DNA of 64,000 nucleotides from Pohlia nutans (lineage: Eukaryota; Streptophyta; Bryopsida; Bryales; Mniaceae), in assembly GCA_022496805.1 (NCBI GenBank), contig CM040085.1, positions 44,545,811-44,609,810 on the forward strand, in the 5' to 3' direction. The position numbers and the translations under genes are program-made. Below are positions 47,288-62,300 of this stretch, one piece after another (the first letter of the stretch is position 1; every line of letters begins with the position of its first letter). Under the pieces are notes generated by a model, which made no database searches, was not told where the DNA came from, and was given only the letters and a program-made list of their open reading frames with translations.

Positions 47288-47619
47288 GTAGGCCTGCAAT
47301 CAACTTTTGTTGCTCGTACGATCCGCCATGACAGTCGTGGCAACTCATAACATTCAGTAGCCGGTGTGTGGTCTGCCTTTCCATCCATCCACGAGTTGAG
47401 GTGTTCGTGTATGAAAGGGATGAATGTACAACACATGGGTTCTCCAGTCGTGTCACTCAGGCGCGGAGAGCCTGATCACGCCAATCGCTGGCACACTGCT
47501 TTTCATCCCTAGGATTGCTTGACTGCATCAGACGGAGGGAGTATGAGCTGGCAGCGAGAAGCTTGGCAGCCACACGGCTTAGGGGATGCACTCTACATTA
47601 TGTTTGAGAATCACGTGCG

Positions 47620-47868
47620 TTCATGACCCCCTCTAAAAACCTCTATGTATACGAGGGATTATATATCTAAAAACATTTGTATACAAATCTATTCCGTCCT
47701 CAATACATGTTTCTTGTAAGTATACATCAATATTTTCAGCTCTAAATATGTTTATTGTATGTATACGTAATACGACAATGTTTGAATTAATATCCCTTTT
47801 GTGCACTCACGTATACTTGTACGTGTTTAGTACAGTGCACCCCCGGGATAGGCGGAAAGGTGGGGGCT
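47620..47868 (+). repeat. Dispersed ~240-bp repeat (family C), copy 2
   Basis: Inverted match to 19,450-19,670 in the MLO gene 1 3' flank. It interrupts the left arm of the foldback, where the right arm is uninterrupted; the insertion therefore came after the arms formed. Confidence 0.65.
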
Positions 47869-48194
47869 CAAAATTTCTAGTTGACTGGCCAAAAGGCAGT
47901 TCAATTGAGTGGCCAAAGGGGTAAGGCTTCATTGTTTTAAAATGACAACTGCAACCGATCGATCATATTGTGAAAAATAAATTTCATATAGGACAAAATT
48001 ATATATCACTAGAATCAGTGAAGAAGATTGTATGTGTTGGTCAAAGAAAAGATAAATTTGAAAAAGTGGATTTTCTATATAGAACCTACTCAAAACTACT
48101 ATAAAATCACAAATACAAAACTTGAAAAAAAAAAATCATTTGTCTATTTCCAAAATTCATACATACGATATGCAATTATAATTTATATGATATT

Positions 48195-48464
48195 TTAACC
48201 CCTAAAGGACCAAGGATTTATGGTTTTGAAATGAAAGTTAAATTCTTCATATATTGAAATTTTCATTTTAAAACCATGGTTATAATTTTTTTGAAAAATG
48301 ATAGAAAACTCAAAGCAACCACAAAGTGACCTCAAAACACATGCAATGCTCGTCACTAATTCCGGTGATATAAACTTTGGTCTCATACAAATTATATATT
48401 TCACAATATGAAGAATTGAAATTGTCATTTCAAAACCATAAATCCTTGGTCCTTTAGGGATTAA
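48195..48464. mobile_element. TTAA-type MITE (family A) forming the foldback loop
   Basis: 270 bp. Left TTAACCCCTAAAGGACC, right TTGGTCCTTTAGGGATTAA, nearly perfect TIRs with TTAA on both sides. The interior is rearranged: both halves carry the same family terminal segment facing each other. Confidence 0.75.
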
Positions 48465-48962
48465 AATATCATATAAATTATAGTTGCATATCATATGTAT
48501 GAATTTTGGAAATAGACACAATTAATTTTTTTTAAAGATTTGTATATGTGATTTTATAATAGTTTTGAGTAGGTTCTACATAGAATTCCGTTTTTTCAAA
48601 TTTATTTTTTCTTTGACCAACACATACAACATTCTTCACTGACTCCCGTGATATATAATTTGGTCCAATATAAAATGTATTTTTCACAATATGATCGATT
48701 GTAGTTGTCATTTTAAAACAATGAAGCCCTAGCCCTTTGGCCAATCAGTTGCCATTGTCTTTTGGCTAGTCAAACTGGAAATTTCAAATCCCCGCTTTTT
48801 CGCTCATAGCCCGCTCTCCCACTCAACCTGTGTGCCCGCCAAGCTCTCCCCGCCAGCTCAGACTTCCTCCTCCGTCCAATGCAGTCGGGAGATCGAAGGG
48901 ATGAGAAGTAGCATGCCGGCAACTTGATCAGGCTCTCCGCGCCTGAGTCACTCGAGTTCTCT

Positions 48963-49269
48963 ACCTCCCTCTTTGTTGCTACCAGGCACACATGCTAGTC
49001 ACCCAAATTTCCACATGTTTGGAAAAATGGGTAGCTATTGATGAGCCACGGATGATGATGAGGAATATGCCTCTCATTCTCTATAAGGACAAACCAGAAG
49101 TAGCACTGGTTACTGGATGTTATGTTGAAGCTTGCTTGATGAGAACAAATGATGGCGCAACGTAGAAAATGGATTGTAATTTTGTGCACATCTCGCTTAA
49201 AAAGAAAATGCCAATGCCAAAATAGCATGTCCTTTATAGAGTATGGTCAACCAGTGTGCCACCTTCAAT
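48963..49269. other. Intergenic DNA, nothing recognised
   Basis: No gene or element I can support. Confidence 0.35.
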
Positions 49270-49832
49270 TTAACCCCTAAAGGACTATAAGGCCACTACG
49301 CGGCTTCTTGAACTAAAGTGAGGAAATTCGAGTTGTTGGGCCGTGAAATGTAGGGTGAGCAACAAAGAGACCCTAGCTCATTTAGAGAGCTAAATTTGAG
49401 GGAACTTCCTGATCAGAAATTCATGAAGTGTGCGATTTTTGATGATTCTTTTGAGTTGCAAAGAGACTATCTCGGCATCACTTCAAACCCTCGTATCTTC
49501 CTCATCACCTCTCCAAATTACGTGAAATTTTTTGCACATGTTCAAAATGATGATCTCTACGCATGGTGAACATTTCAAAAAATTGGAGCACTTTTGAACA
49601 ATTCAATTTCAGCATATGTACAAAATACCCCAAACAAGTTCCATCAATCTTCTAAAAAATTGTGCAATTTCGTTGATCATTTTTTCCATACAAAAGCTAC
49701 ATAAGTCTTCTTTAATTTCAACGGTGCTGATCTTTAAAATTACCCCCCACCAATGAAGAATTGAGCTTGTTACAAGAGCTAGTCAACAAAACAAGAGCTC
49801 AGCTCAAAATCACCCAGTCCTTTAGGAGTCAA
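49270..49832. mobile_element. TTAA-flanked element, TTAACCCCTAAAGGACT subtype
   Basis: 563 bp. Left TTAACCCCTAAAGGACT, right CAGTCCTTTAGGAGTCAA (TTAA changed to TCAA). Non-coding. Its interior differs from family A. Confidence 0.55.
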
Positions 49833-50214
49833 GCGCACATTCTCTCCATTAGTGTCACCCCAAAAATAGCCTTCCCCACCATGAGAATCAGGTTATCAGT
49901 GAAAATTTATATACAGTTTAGTTACGCAACAAAGAAACAATTCTTAGGAGCTCATACACCCTGCTGGAAGGCCAATCATAAGTTGATGAAGCCGAACTGC
50001 AATTATATTACTAACACCAATGAATCCTACGATAAATCTACCTCAGCCTAACCATACGAACCTGTGGAATCTAACAGACTGGAGGCCAGCCTGAACTGAA
50101 TGACTACAAATGAATAGAAAGGATCATCGCAAGTGTACAAAATGAACACTCTACACAAATAGAGAAGTAACCCAAAGTAACACCGTCTTCCAGGAGAATA
50201 TAATAAAGGCGCCC
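49833..50214 (-). other. GRV2 3' flank and probable 3' UTR
   Basis: Lies directly after the GRV2 stop codon on the minus strand. No other feature seen. Confidence 0.4.
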
Positions 50215-53200
50215 TCACTGTCTTCCAGCTCCACTAGCTGCATCAGAAAGTGTATGGGTGCCAGAAAGTCTAACCACTGCTGATCGAGAAGACGGTTGAG
50301 GAAGAGCATATTTTACAACTCCAGAGGAGCCCTCAATGAGACCAGCTATACCGGCTGCAGCAGTTTGAGCATTTGATGGTAGAAACAGATCATGCTTTTG
50401 GTCCTTGTACGCACTCCACACCTGATATCATGTCCAAAATAACTTTTTATCAGCAGTCCTGGTAAGCAAATAAACTGTACTTCTTCCTTGGTAAACCTAT
50501 AGGTGCCTGTAGACTCTCTGCACAATGTCAGCAATACGATGAACATGACTAGGAAATACAGAGCCAGCTTAATTTCACTGAGATTGAAGTTAAGAAAAGA
50601 AACCGTACATCTGATGACGATAACACGTCTTGCACTTTAGCAGAGTGTGCACCCTCGCCAGCAAAGGCTTGTAAAACCTGCAAACGAATCCCAACTCTTC
50701 AGGAATCTCTTAAAAGCCATGAATTCAGGTAACTTTTCTCTTCGAAGCAACCGGCTCACCAATTCAAAGACAACAACGACAGTGACATGCATTACAACAT
50801 TAATTCTGATGACCATCGATCACACACTGTGGAGCTTAACTCAGTTAAGTTCAGTTAGCTGTGGAGTCATAACTCGGTTAGCTCAGTTAGCCCTTCTGGA
50901 GGGCCGTGAAACCTGAAGATCAACTACTGATCGGATATTAATAAGGGAACCGTACGAGAGGAAACTAATTAAGGTGTGGCTTTAACGTACCTCAACAGCC
51001 AAAACACGGCCTACAGAGGCTTCATTTTCATTCCACTTCATTTGAGACATAAGTCCATTCCTTCCACCAGCTCGCCAGTCTAAAATACCGAGCAGAACTT
51101 CCACCAAACCAGCTCTACATATCATTCACGAAGAATATTAATTAAAATCAATATCAAGCTGAAGAGAAAGAAAAATACATCGTAACTCAGCAGCAGTAAA
51201 AACAACTTACTTCAACAGCCATCTGGACCATTATATTACACCATTCATTTGGTCTACTTGCATAATTATGTAAACAAGCAGGTAATCCAAGAGGAACAGG
51301 CCATGCAAGAGGGTGAGCCGTACTTCAATCCTTGAGCCACAAGTGCATCACGAGCACGATTGCCTGCAGCCACTACTCTCTTGAGAGTTTCCAGAGCCAA
51401 GACACTGCCTCCAGGCCATCCTATGGCCTTCATTAAAAGTGGCACAATCTGAGGTTCATCCAAAACACATCACATTATGAAAGAAGGCTCCTGAACTTGC
51501 TTCAGAAAACTAAACTATTGGTCTTGACATAAAATAATAAATGCACAACAGCATCAGGGAGTCGGAAATGACAAAATCTAGATGGAATACCCTGTACTGT
51601 ACAGCCATGATAACCAAGGCCCTAGTCGGCAAGAACAGACACATTGAAGGACAACAACCACGGTGCACAGTAATTGAATGAAAGGTGACAGACAGCATAA
51701 TAGACTGTAAAACGAACAAAACGAAAGACAGTGAGAGAAAGAAAGAAATTACCTGGGGAGAGCCCATTCCTGGTGTAGCCATAGCTTCAGCACAGGCAGT
51801 GGAAGCAGCCAACTGGTGCAACACGCGCAGGCAGCTCAATCGAACCTGCTCTTGAGGAGTCTGATTGCCAAACAAGCTTGAATCCCCATCTTCGACATCC
51901 CAAATATTAGAAGGTTCTCCGTGGCCTCCATGGCTCCCAGTCTTCGCTAAAACATTCTGCGAAGTGGCCGAGGAGATGATACGGCCCTCATTAGCCATAG
52001 CTGACACCAGCTTCGGCACATACCCTAAATGGGCAACATGGTCGGCAAGCAGAGGCTGCACACGTAGAAGTGACACGAGAGCTGCGGAGAGAAGCAATGG
52101 AAGTTGGGGGTCCACTTGAGATCCACCCCTTGCATGATGCGTAGCTGCTGCTGCTGTCACATATTGGTCCAGCAAGCCTTCTAAGAACCGCTTTGGGTTC
52201 CTGAGAGGGAACTTTGGGTCCTTGAGAAACAACCTAACGTACACTCCACCAACCTGACAGGAACAAATAAAAACCAAACAAATTAACACCATATCAGATA
52301 AAATGGTAAAACCATATTCGAGAGATTAGGGCTTCTCGTCCGTAACCTCAAGTCCTAGTTTTCTGAGCTCTGTGCACTTATATGTCACAATTTTGACGCT
52401 CTGAAACACCGATATGACCATCAATGAAGTGCATGAGACAGGACAAGAAAAAGAAACAAATGAATTATATCACACGATAAGAAGCCATAACGAGACTGTG
52501 TACTACATCGCATACAGTCATCTTGATATTCTTATGTACAAGAGAGAGGTGGAAAAAGTAAGTGAATTAAAGCAGCACCTGAGGTTCTTCATTAACGTGG
52601 TCTTGCTGGCCAGACGAATTATTGTCAGGAAGATCCCACTCCACCACTTTGCCTTTGGTTTGTTCTCTGTACAGATCAGCTGCCATGGTGGCCAGCTGTG
52701 CACCAAGAGAGGCAGCCATTGCAGGACTCCATACGAGCTCCGGAGTCTCGCTGCTTTGCTCTAAGGCGGCCACCACTGCATCCCCAGGCCCGTCCCGGAT
52801 AGCAGACACCAACCCGTCTGGGAGGAACCGTGCCACCGTGATGGCTACACGAGGTCCATGCATGGGTTGCCCCACCAACTTTCCTAACAAGGATGCCGCT
52901 GCTATCCTCGTCTGACTGGACACTTCTTCTGGAAAATTATGGAAAAAATAATAATTAAAAATCATCAATAATGATATCAGTCAGAAACATGGTGGTATCC
53001 ATACGGAGCAAGAATTCAAAGTTGAGCGAATGAGCGCTATGGCAACTCGACAATTTTACAAACTAAACCAGGAACATGTAAACATTCCTTTTGAGTATTG
53101 GCAAAACTTCATATGCTAATAAATTCTGTAGATATAGTTACAAAACTTTGCAACGTGAAAATGCAATGGGCAAACACCAAATCATATATTCAGTCAACGT

Positions 53201-53298
53201 AAGTACTATGTCTAAGGCTAATTTTGCACACACTATCCCTTCACTCCAGTTTTGATTATCACAGCTTAATGCATTGACTCCTGCTTGACTTGATGACC

Positions 53299-53369
<71 letters not shown>

Positions 53370-56300
53370 TAAGTGATACATGTGAAGTTTTCCAGATCGC
53401 ATAAGATTTCACAAACCTTGGCCAGGCAGAACAAGTTGTAGGATGTACACAACTCCGCCATGCTTAGCAGCTGCCCAAGCAAGTTCGGAAGTACTTGCCA
53501 GTGAGTATAGAACCCTTAATGCGTCTGACCTGCAAGCAGGAGCACAGTGCAACAACTGGAGGAGGAGAAGCAATGCTGAACGGTCCGCAACCAAAGCTTC
53601 CACACACGATGCTTGCATAGTGAGTCGTGCAAGAACATCAAGGCACAGTTGTGGCACTTCACCACTGGAAGGCCCTGTATCTAATAAACAATTCAGCAGA
53701 GGTGCTAGTCTTTCTTTGGAAGAGAAAACTGATGTCAACTCTGAATCTGCACTCAAAATATTCTGCAACCACAAAAAAAAAAATATGCCATGTTAAGCAC
53801 ATCCTTCGTTTCTTCGCCTAAGAACTGCAAAAGAGAGCCCCCCAAGGGTAGAGAAAGAAAGAATTGGGTTTACAGTATGAAATCAAAATAGCTTCACTCC
53901 TATGACTAGGATTTGTACTAAACCAAAATACCACTCCAAATACTGCACTCATAAGAACGTCCTCTCTTCGGTTGCTTTCTTCATGAAAGACCAAGAAACA
54001 ATCAATTTGGGCATCAATTCAAAAGCAGAGAACCAGAAGTATAATTATGCATAAAAAAGAGATGGAAATTTCAATCAGACCTGCAATGCCTTGAGCGCCA
54101 TAGTGAGGTTCTTGACAAGAGTCTTCCCAGGCGACTCGGAAGAGCTTGGACTCGGAACATCAGCAGTAACTACTGAAGAAACTACATCTTCCCCTCTGTC
54201 CTCTCCTTCCTGTGTCTGGGCTTTCTCCTCAGTCAGATCGTCGATTGGAACTGGAGGTACCGCAGTTTCACTTGTTTCTGCGACAGTCTGTGTGACTGGT
54301 TGAGGCTCAGGAAGAACTTCAACCTCTGCTAATCTCTGCCTCGCTTCCACAACGTTGCTGATATAATCCACCAAAGCCTCACAAAGATGTTGGCCATTCG
54401 CAATTTCTGAATCTGGCTGCTCATTATACACTCTCAAGTACACATCTCCAACATGTAGCTCACTCATGAGGGCTTTGTATTTGAAGTCCTGCGCTGCTTG
54501 CATGTCATACGTGCCATCCGCCAGCTGAGACATACGCTGATTCTCAACGAAATTTAGAAGTTCAGCTCTCATTGCTGAGTTCCAGATTATCTGCATAGTT
54601 ACCAACCACTAGTCAGTGTCATTGAAATATGGCTTCGTAAAGTCATAGTAGTCAGAATGCTACGCAGTTCGAGCCTTACAAAGATAGACAACTGCCAAGA
54701 AAATCTGGCATCGTTCCCTAAGCCTTACTAGTCCTGACCTTGTACGTCTCCCTCGTCCTTATTGGGTACACTCCTTGACATGACAAATAAAAAGTATATA
54801 TGAACTTCAAACACACAAGAGCTAGACGAAAGAAGAGTGGAAACCACAGACCTGAGGAGACTCAACATTAGAGTTGAGGTTTCGAAGCAAGTCTCTAGGG
54901 GACTCGTTACTCAACATGGCAGCAATCTTTGGTGTTAGCATCTCCCGCAAAGCTTTGGCAGCAATTTCATTGTGAGGAGTATAAAGGTCATCATCCAGGA
55001 GACCGGCTAATCTTGCCAGTGCACGCACTGCAAGCATCGCATGCATATTCTTTGCAATTTGAATACTATTCCCAATTTGGGGTCCACTAGCAGAGCTGTG
55101 TTCAGCTGTGGAATCGTATTGTAAAAGAAGAGGCGTCAGGAACCTGAAAAGAAAACAGTCGTGAACATCAAAATTCAATCCTTCATACTTACTTAGATCG
55201 CCAACCTCACGTACGCACAACAATTTCACGCCAGAATTGACGCCCACAACCGACACACACAACCGACACATTGTTACCAGAATTCAAATTTTAATGCAAC
55301 GACATTAGTAATATCAATCAAATTGCATAACACCATAGGCGAGATCTAAGGAATTACTAATCTTGAAACAATCAAAAGAACACATCTGGAACATTTGGCA
55401 AATACTGAACATCGATGTAAACTGAACATTGATCTTGAAACACAGCAAACTGACCAGATCACTCCAGCCTTCAAAAGAGCATCTTGAAGTTTTGGTGATG
55501 CTGCCAAGTGAGCAACAGTTTGTAATGCAGCTTCAACTGCTGTTGTGGCCAACTCTAGCTCACAGCAGTGTACAACATCAACCGTGAATCCTGTATAGTG
55601 TAGCATCTCTTGACGAGCACTTTCGAATGTACTCAAACCTGGCAAACAACCAACACCTGCGTAAGTATTCATAAATGAAAACTGCGCAGGCCTTCTGAAA
55701 ATCCATGAAAATGCCACCACATTGCAAAATTCAAAACAACAAATTTTGTCAGCCTAAAATTGCTAATAAGAAGGTACGGACATCTTTCTCAAATCGTTTG
55801 GTAAACATAACAATAGCACTGAACATGAGACAAAAAAAAGGTACCTGCAAAAGTCCGCATAATGTTGCTCACGATCACAGCAGCTGGATCTGTTGAGGGT
55901 GTAGTCCTTTGAACAACACTCATACACCGAGCCAGTAAAGTGGCCAGTAGCGATATACCTCCGTCTCGTACAAGCTCCTCTCCGTTCAAAGCAGAAGAAC
56001 AACATCTGCAGGCACAAACGCTCATATCAAATAAGAGGAGACGTGCTTGAAATGGGCCCCAACCAGAAGTTTCCATTGTTTCATAAAGAATGGCACTATT
56101 CCTCAAAACCATTCTTATTCTCAAGAGTGTCACTTTGCATTCAATAGTGTCATTGTTATTGAGATGCCTTTTCACTCAAACAATGCTATTATGGATACAT
56201 GGCACAGATTGTGAAAGTTTGTCTTATGTAAACTTGACATCACATTTCGAATAACTTGTTCTAATGAGGGGAACTAATTGGGGTCCGAAATCTCTCAAAT

Positions 56301-59300
56301 TCACTCTAATAGTATCTGTTCCATGTTGCTAAAGGATCCAATCACAAAGAGAAAAGAGGGCAGAATGGTACTTACGTCAGCCATATTAATTCAGTGGCGG
56401 CTTCCAGGAGAGGTGCTCGCTCTGGGGTAAGGAAAGTGTTATCATCGCGGTCTATTGTGATCACGTTCAGCAGCATCGGATACCCAGCATATTTAAAGGG
56501 CTCCAAGACAGCTCCATACCTACTGAAAAGGATGCATTGCGCCTTCAACAGAAGCTGTAGCCGCCAAGGTTGAGGACCTTGTAGCCCATGTAATGTGGCC
56601 TGTAATATCCAAAGCCACTTTTAGCTTAATCTTTGCGAAACCAAATAGACAAAAAGTTTCTTTTGATTTACTACAGTTCCACAGGCTTCAAAACGAAATC
56701 AAGAGTACACAGGATTCTTGGATTCAGCTCCTCACACCCTAAGCCCATCTGCTATTCAAGGGAGAATCACAGTATTCAAGATTTAGTGATCCTCTGACAT
56801 CAACTTAAACGCAAATCCACTAATGTGCTGAGTTCGGTATTTGAAAGTAAAATCAAGGACTGACAAGTTCCCATGGTTCTAAGGTTGCAGAGTCTTAGAA
56901 CACAAGCCAGGATTACTGTAGTAATCACATTATTTTAGTGATTTTTTGGTTTCTAGTACTTTTCAAGAATGTTATGCACAATCCATGCTTTCAAATTACT
57001 CTTTCACACAATCTCTCAGCGTTCACCTGTAATAGTTCGTAGGCCTTCTGAACAGCTACAAACTTCTCTCGCCCTTGTGGATTCTTGTCTGGATGATATT
57101 TCATAGCCAACCTCCGATACTGGCGTTTGAGAATTTCCTCATCCACACGTCCAAAAATCTTACCAGTGCTAGTCTTGCTTTCTTCGTCACCATCACCATT
57201 CTCACCGCTAACGTTGTCAATTTCATCCTCTTGGATTTCTAGTATGGCACAAGCCTCTTCTTCAGAAAGGTCCATGGGTCGCCTAGTCAGCTCTTCTCTC
57301 CACATGGCTAGCAGAGATTGAAGAAACTCAACATGTTCAACAATTGGCCAATCTGGAAAGCGAATCTGATCGCATAGGTTGCGGAGGTAATAGCGGTGGC
57401 ACCACATCTCATCTTGAAGCTCAGGATAAGTTACAGGAGGCATGGGTGCGTACTCATAGAGAGCATGACAGTGCTGTGGGAGTTTCTGAGGGAAATCTCC
57501 AAGATGTTTGAAGACCTGGTCAATGAGACGCTCTCCACGCATCTTGTGAGTCCATATGATTTCTGGTGTATCTGAATCAGCTACAAGACCAGCCGCAAAT
57601 GCAGATGGGCCACTCCTCTCCAAGACGTACAATAAGCTCTCAGGCAATAGGCCCCCCAATATACTCCTTTTAGCCAATGGAAGAGAGGACGCCACTGCTG
57701 CATCAGCACCCCCGTGGAAGGCCTGGTACGCATGCGTGGAGGCAAAAAGCTGTGCAAGAGAATCCAGGTTGGAGCCACCGTATGCTAGAGCAAAATAAAA
57801 TGCCCCAGTATTGTACAAGCGCGCCATTGCTTTGGGGTTTCTAGTCAGAATTGCCTTCAGCAGTGAAGCTGCATTTTCCACAAGTGCAGGCTCTCCAGTC
57901 AACATTGCCTGCAGAAGATAAGATGATCATCAGCATTTCAATGATCAATACTCAAATCAATATTACAGCTAGAAAATCCAACAAAACTGTCAACACGCTT
58001 CACTACTCATTAACATCACAGAAATGAAAACAAGCCTTATGAAAATGTCTTACCTGGGCAATATGATTCAAGCACCGCGGACTAGTGAGAATGCGCTTTA
58101 CACGAGGAGTTGGTGTGATGAGCTCTCCAGCATCGTCTAAGTCAGAATGAACTCCCACCATGCTGTGCAAGATGGACAGCGCCACCTCTCCCAACTGCAA
58201 ACCCACCGATGCTCCTATAAATAAAATAAAAAAGGTATAGTGCTTGATATTGTCCCAAACAAGTGAAGTCGATATATCTTTATTATAACTCAAGAATCAT
58301 TAGACAGCAGCATGAAAATAATACAAAGTGAACTAGGTAACAGTACTCAAAAACCAACGCACCTGCACAGGTGTTAACACCGCCACTCCACTTCCAAGTG
58401 CCCATCGTAACTCTCGAATGTCCCGTAGACGTTTCCACTCTGTCATGCCCTGAGCCCAAAATTTGGAATTCCAATCAATGTCTTGTTTTGACCATGCACG
58501 CCTGATCACATCTTTCTCCACAGGGCCCACTTGAGCCCCAGCCTTGGTCACATAATGCCACTCCTTCTGTGGCTCTACAAAGGCATTGGCAGCAATCAAG
58601 TTGGACTGAAGAGGTATAGCAGTTCTTTCCGAGGCTTCATGTGCAGTGGTGAGGAGGTCGACAGCAAGAACACAACCCCCAACAGCGATGGACGCCTTAG
58701 CATTTGCTGGTACCAGCATAAGGGCCTGTGCACCATAAAAAAAAAAAGTAGCTCATTAGATTAATACTTCTACCAAAGGAATCATCATGAGATTTAAAGA
58801 GAAAACTAAGACTTAATGTCTAAGTCCAAGATTATGCTCCAAGTATGATGAAAGAGCTGGCACACAAGTTTCTAGGCACAATCATCCGTTAACCCCTAAA
58901 AGACCAAGGATTAATGGTTTTAAAATGACTAATTGAATTAATCATATTGTAAAAATGATAGAATTCGGATGGGGCAAATTTTATGTCACCAGAATCAGTG
59001 AAAAACTTTGCATGTGTTAATCAAAAAACAAAATAAAAAAATAGACAAGAAATTTTCCATATGACCCACTCAACACCAGAAATGGTCTTGAACCTCGGTC
59101 AAAACGGGAAGTTTAGCGTGATTAGAGATCCTTAAACTGAAGGCCATCAGAAGAGTATTTTATGCCTCACCTTTAAGAGAAGCAGACATCGATGTCGTAG
59201 AGCCCTGTCACTAGTACGATCAACCAACACAGTGATATGCGGAGCCCCATCAAAGGGGCCAATCGTTTGATAGTGTTGCTCATAAACTATAGCCATAGCT

Positions 59301-62300
59301 CGCGCACACAATTCCCGAACAGAAGACCCCCCGCCTCCTCCAAAACCATCCAAACCAGCCATGTCACACCAATCGACCCCAAGGTCGTCTGTGGCGGATC
59401 CCTCGACTGTGAGCCCAATGTCAGCGTCACAAAGGAACCGATGATACAATGCCCGGAAAAACGCAACAGGATCCCGAAGAGGAAAACCTTCAGCTCCACT
59501 TCCACTTTCGAGAAGAAGCCGGAGATAGTATTGTCCCACACAGACCTCCTTTGCCAGACTGGCATACCGAACTGCAAATTCTGCATAATTCCACGAAAGC
59601 TGGCTCATAGAAAGCTCAGTGCCATCTCCTGCTGTTGACACTCTTTCAATCACGCTCACATCCACAGTTCGCTCCTTTTCTACATCTAAAAGATGAACTT
59701 CAGCTTGTAGAGACTCCCGAAGCTCTTGACGAGTGCGTGCATTCCATATCAGATCAGCACGGGAGTGATCCAGTCCAAACTCACGCCAGAACTCTGGCCA
59801 GTTGCAAAGCAAACATCCAGATCCAACAGCCACACTTTCAGTCATTATCTGAGCAGGTGCCGGGACTGGTGGCTGGGAGTCGATGGCACTTGTAGGACCA
59901 TTATTGTTGACATGGATCGCACTCCCTAAATACTGGTCCCCACTTGTGTATGGATTTGTAGTTGTGGGTTGGGCCAAGGCAGGTAAAGCTTGAGAAGGAC
60001 CGAGTGCAGAAAGCGAGCTTTTTCCACTGGAATGAATACTCTCCTCTTCAGATGGTCCTTGTGAACTTGGAGAGTTTTGCTGTTGTGGTTGTTGTTGTGG
60101 TTGTTGTTGTACATTCCCAATATCAAGAGCGGGTGCTGAAAATGGATTTTGTGAAGTGTTTGTGCCGCTTTTTCGAGGTACTTTCCCCTTACGCCGTTGC
60201 AGTATCCTCTGCTGCTTTCTCTTGGCTGAGGTAGTGCTTAATGCCAAGCTTTGAGCATCAATGTCCTCTTCATCCGTAGGCTGTGTATACAGGTATGCTA
60301 CAAGGCCAGGAGGTAGTACTCTAGAGAGCAGATCAAGCGCCGGTTGATGTGCATCTGCCCACAATGCAACAAGCTGGCGGCTGACATCCCTCCGTTCCCC
60401 AATTGGTAAGAAAAACGCATGCACAAGGTGACGCAGGAGCGCTCCATCCCGCAACGCAGCATCTCGCATGGACTCTGCAGCCACAGCATCCTCCTCTGCA
60501 ATGGCTCGCATGATGACAGCTATGGTTTCACGAACTCCTTCCGCAGGGTGCCCAAAGAGAGCAAACAACCGACGTTTCAAGCCGGCCACTAGACGCAGCA
60601 TCTCAACAAAGGTAGAGTGGTCTGTTGTCTCACTGTGCGGCTCACATAGCATTGCCTCCAGAACCTCAACTATAGCCATAGAGAGCAATGGCGAGACTGC
60701 CGCTGGTTTCAAGCGATAGACAAGAATCATAAGGTGGACCTGGTTTCCAAGCATGGCGGACTTAGCAAGGATGACACCGGCATGCTTCTCACCTCTTGAC
60801 ATGACCAACATATTGTTTTCGCCCCCTCCGATCAGCATGGCCACCAGCCCTGCAGCTTCCATGGCCACGGCCTCTGATCCTGACTGAATCAGGCCCATAA
60901 TTCGGTTTGCAGCAGCAGGCAACGAAGCCACAAAAGAGGCAGCATATGAAGACCCCATCAAGCGTCGTAAGCAAGCTACTAGGCCCACCAGCGTGCCCGC
61001 TGCTTTAGGAGATGGCGGTGGAGGTGGAGGACTATCAGGAGGAAGGTGTAGTGGGGCAGGTAACATAGACAACAGCGTCATGAGAGTAACGTCGGTCACT
61101 TCCATGTGCGGTTGTAGGCCTTCATAAGGCACACACGCATTGAATTCTTGAACGCGTCTCCAAAGACGAGCTTTGGAACCTGGAATGGACCCTCCTTCAG
61201 CAACTGCATCCTTGGCAGCCGCTGTGAGGTGCTTCACATGGAGGGCTTCTCCTTCTACATCAGCAAACAAACGATGCGGACCGCTTACAGCAACCGGAGA
61301 GGGAGGGGGCATCACACGCCCACATGGCGGATCCAGTCGGTGTCCTGGCATGGTTACTCTGGCCAACATTGGGATAGGACGTTGACCCTGCCAAAACAGG
61401 ACTGTTAGTGTGTGGTTTTAACTGTGGTTTTTTTTGGGGTCAAGCAAGCACCTGCATGCACCGAATTCATTGGCCTGACATCCTAAACATGACAATGATG
61501 TCCTATCCATATTGTAAGAATATCATATACATACCGACTAGACCCAAAGTAGTCGATGGAAAAAGGTTATCATCGGACCCACCTCAGTCTGTATGGTATC
61601 CCGAATTGCTGCCAAGAGATTGTCCCGTGATGTGCATGAATAAACCTACACAGGTCATAGCCATACTGTTCATTAACATACATCCAGATTGTTGACTCGT
61701 TGAACTCTCACAATCTAACATTGAGCGTCGAAATGCAAGTAAAAAGATTTTCTTTTCTTCAAGTCCAAAACAAAGGATGGAACTATTCAGTTAAGCTCTG
61801 GTGAAACAATAAAAACATTAGTAACTGACAAGAATCGTACATGCATTGGGCAGCCATCGTTAAAATCAATGGCGAACATTTGAGGCTCCTCTGCAAATCG
61901 AATAAGTGCAGTCACCGCAGATAAAGGTCGGACTATTACCGCCTGGAATATCAACCTCGTATTAGATTCAAGCCTGTTTGTTTCAAATCAATTGACAATA
62001 CATACAGTGCAAGATAACCATCAATCCATACATCAAAAGTTACAATGAATCGGAGACCCATAGAAGATACTATATGGAGAAGGATAATTAGACAAACACT
62101 CCAGCGAAGGACACACTCCCCATTCTCTCCAGAGCTTAATGATATTGCTAACCTCATAGTTGTTCTTCCGCCTCTCAACCAATGAGCTCTTTGTGAGAAC
62201 CAGCTGCCTTGCTATAGATTCACTGGCTCCGCCCAAACCTTTGATCCCATACAGGATCTGGACTGTACCAGAGTGCGCAGTGCCATGTGCAGCTGTACGC

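Larger units (their letters stand above)
47445..48962. mobile_element. ~1.5-kb foldback (long inverted repeat) with nested insertions
   Basis: Left arm 47,445-48,194 and right arm 48,465-48,962 are inverted copies. Outer part: CACTCAGGCGCGGAGAGCCT (47,452-47,471) against its complement at about 48,934-48,953. Inner part: ATCGATCATATTGTGAAAAA, GTATGTGTTGGTCAAAG and CTATTTCCAAAATTCATACA against their complements between 48,480 and 48,710. The left arm alone carries family C repeat copy 2 (47,620-47,868). The loop is a TTAA element (48,195-48,464). It lies between the convergent 3' ends of MLO gene 2 and GRV2. Confidence 0.8.

Noticed and set aside
58195..58220. Alternative GRV2 acceptor at about 58,219 that would extend the exon ending at 58,054
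   Set aside because: The previous exon ends in phase 0, and this acceptor shifts the frame; the TTTGCAG acceptor at 58,194/58,195 keeps frame and matches the family.
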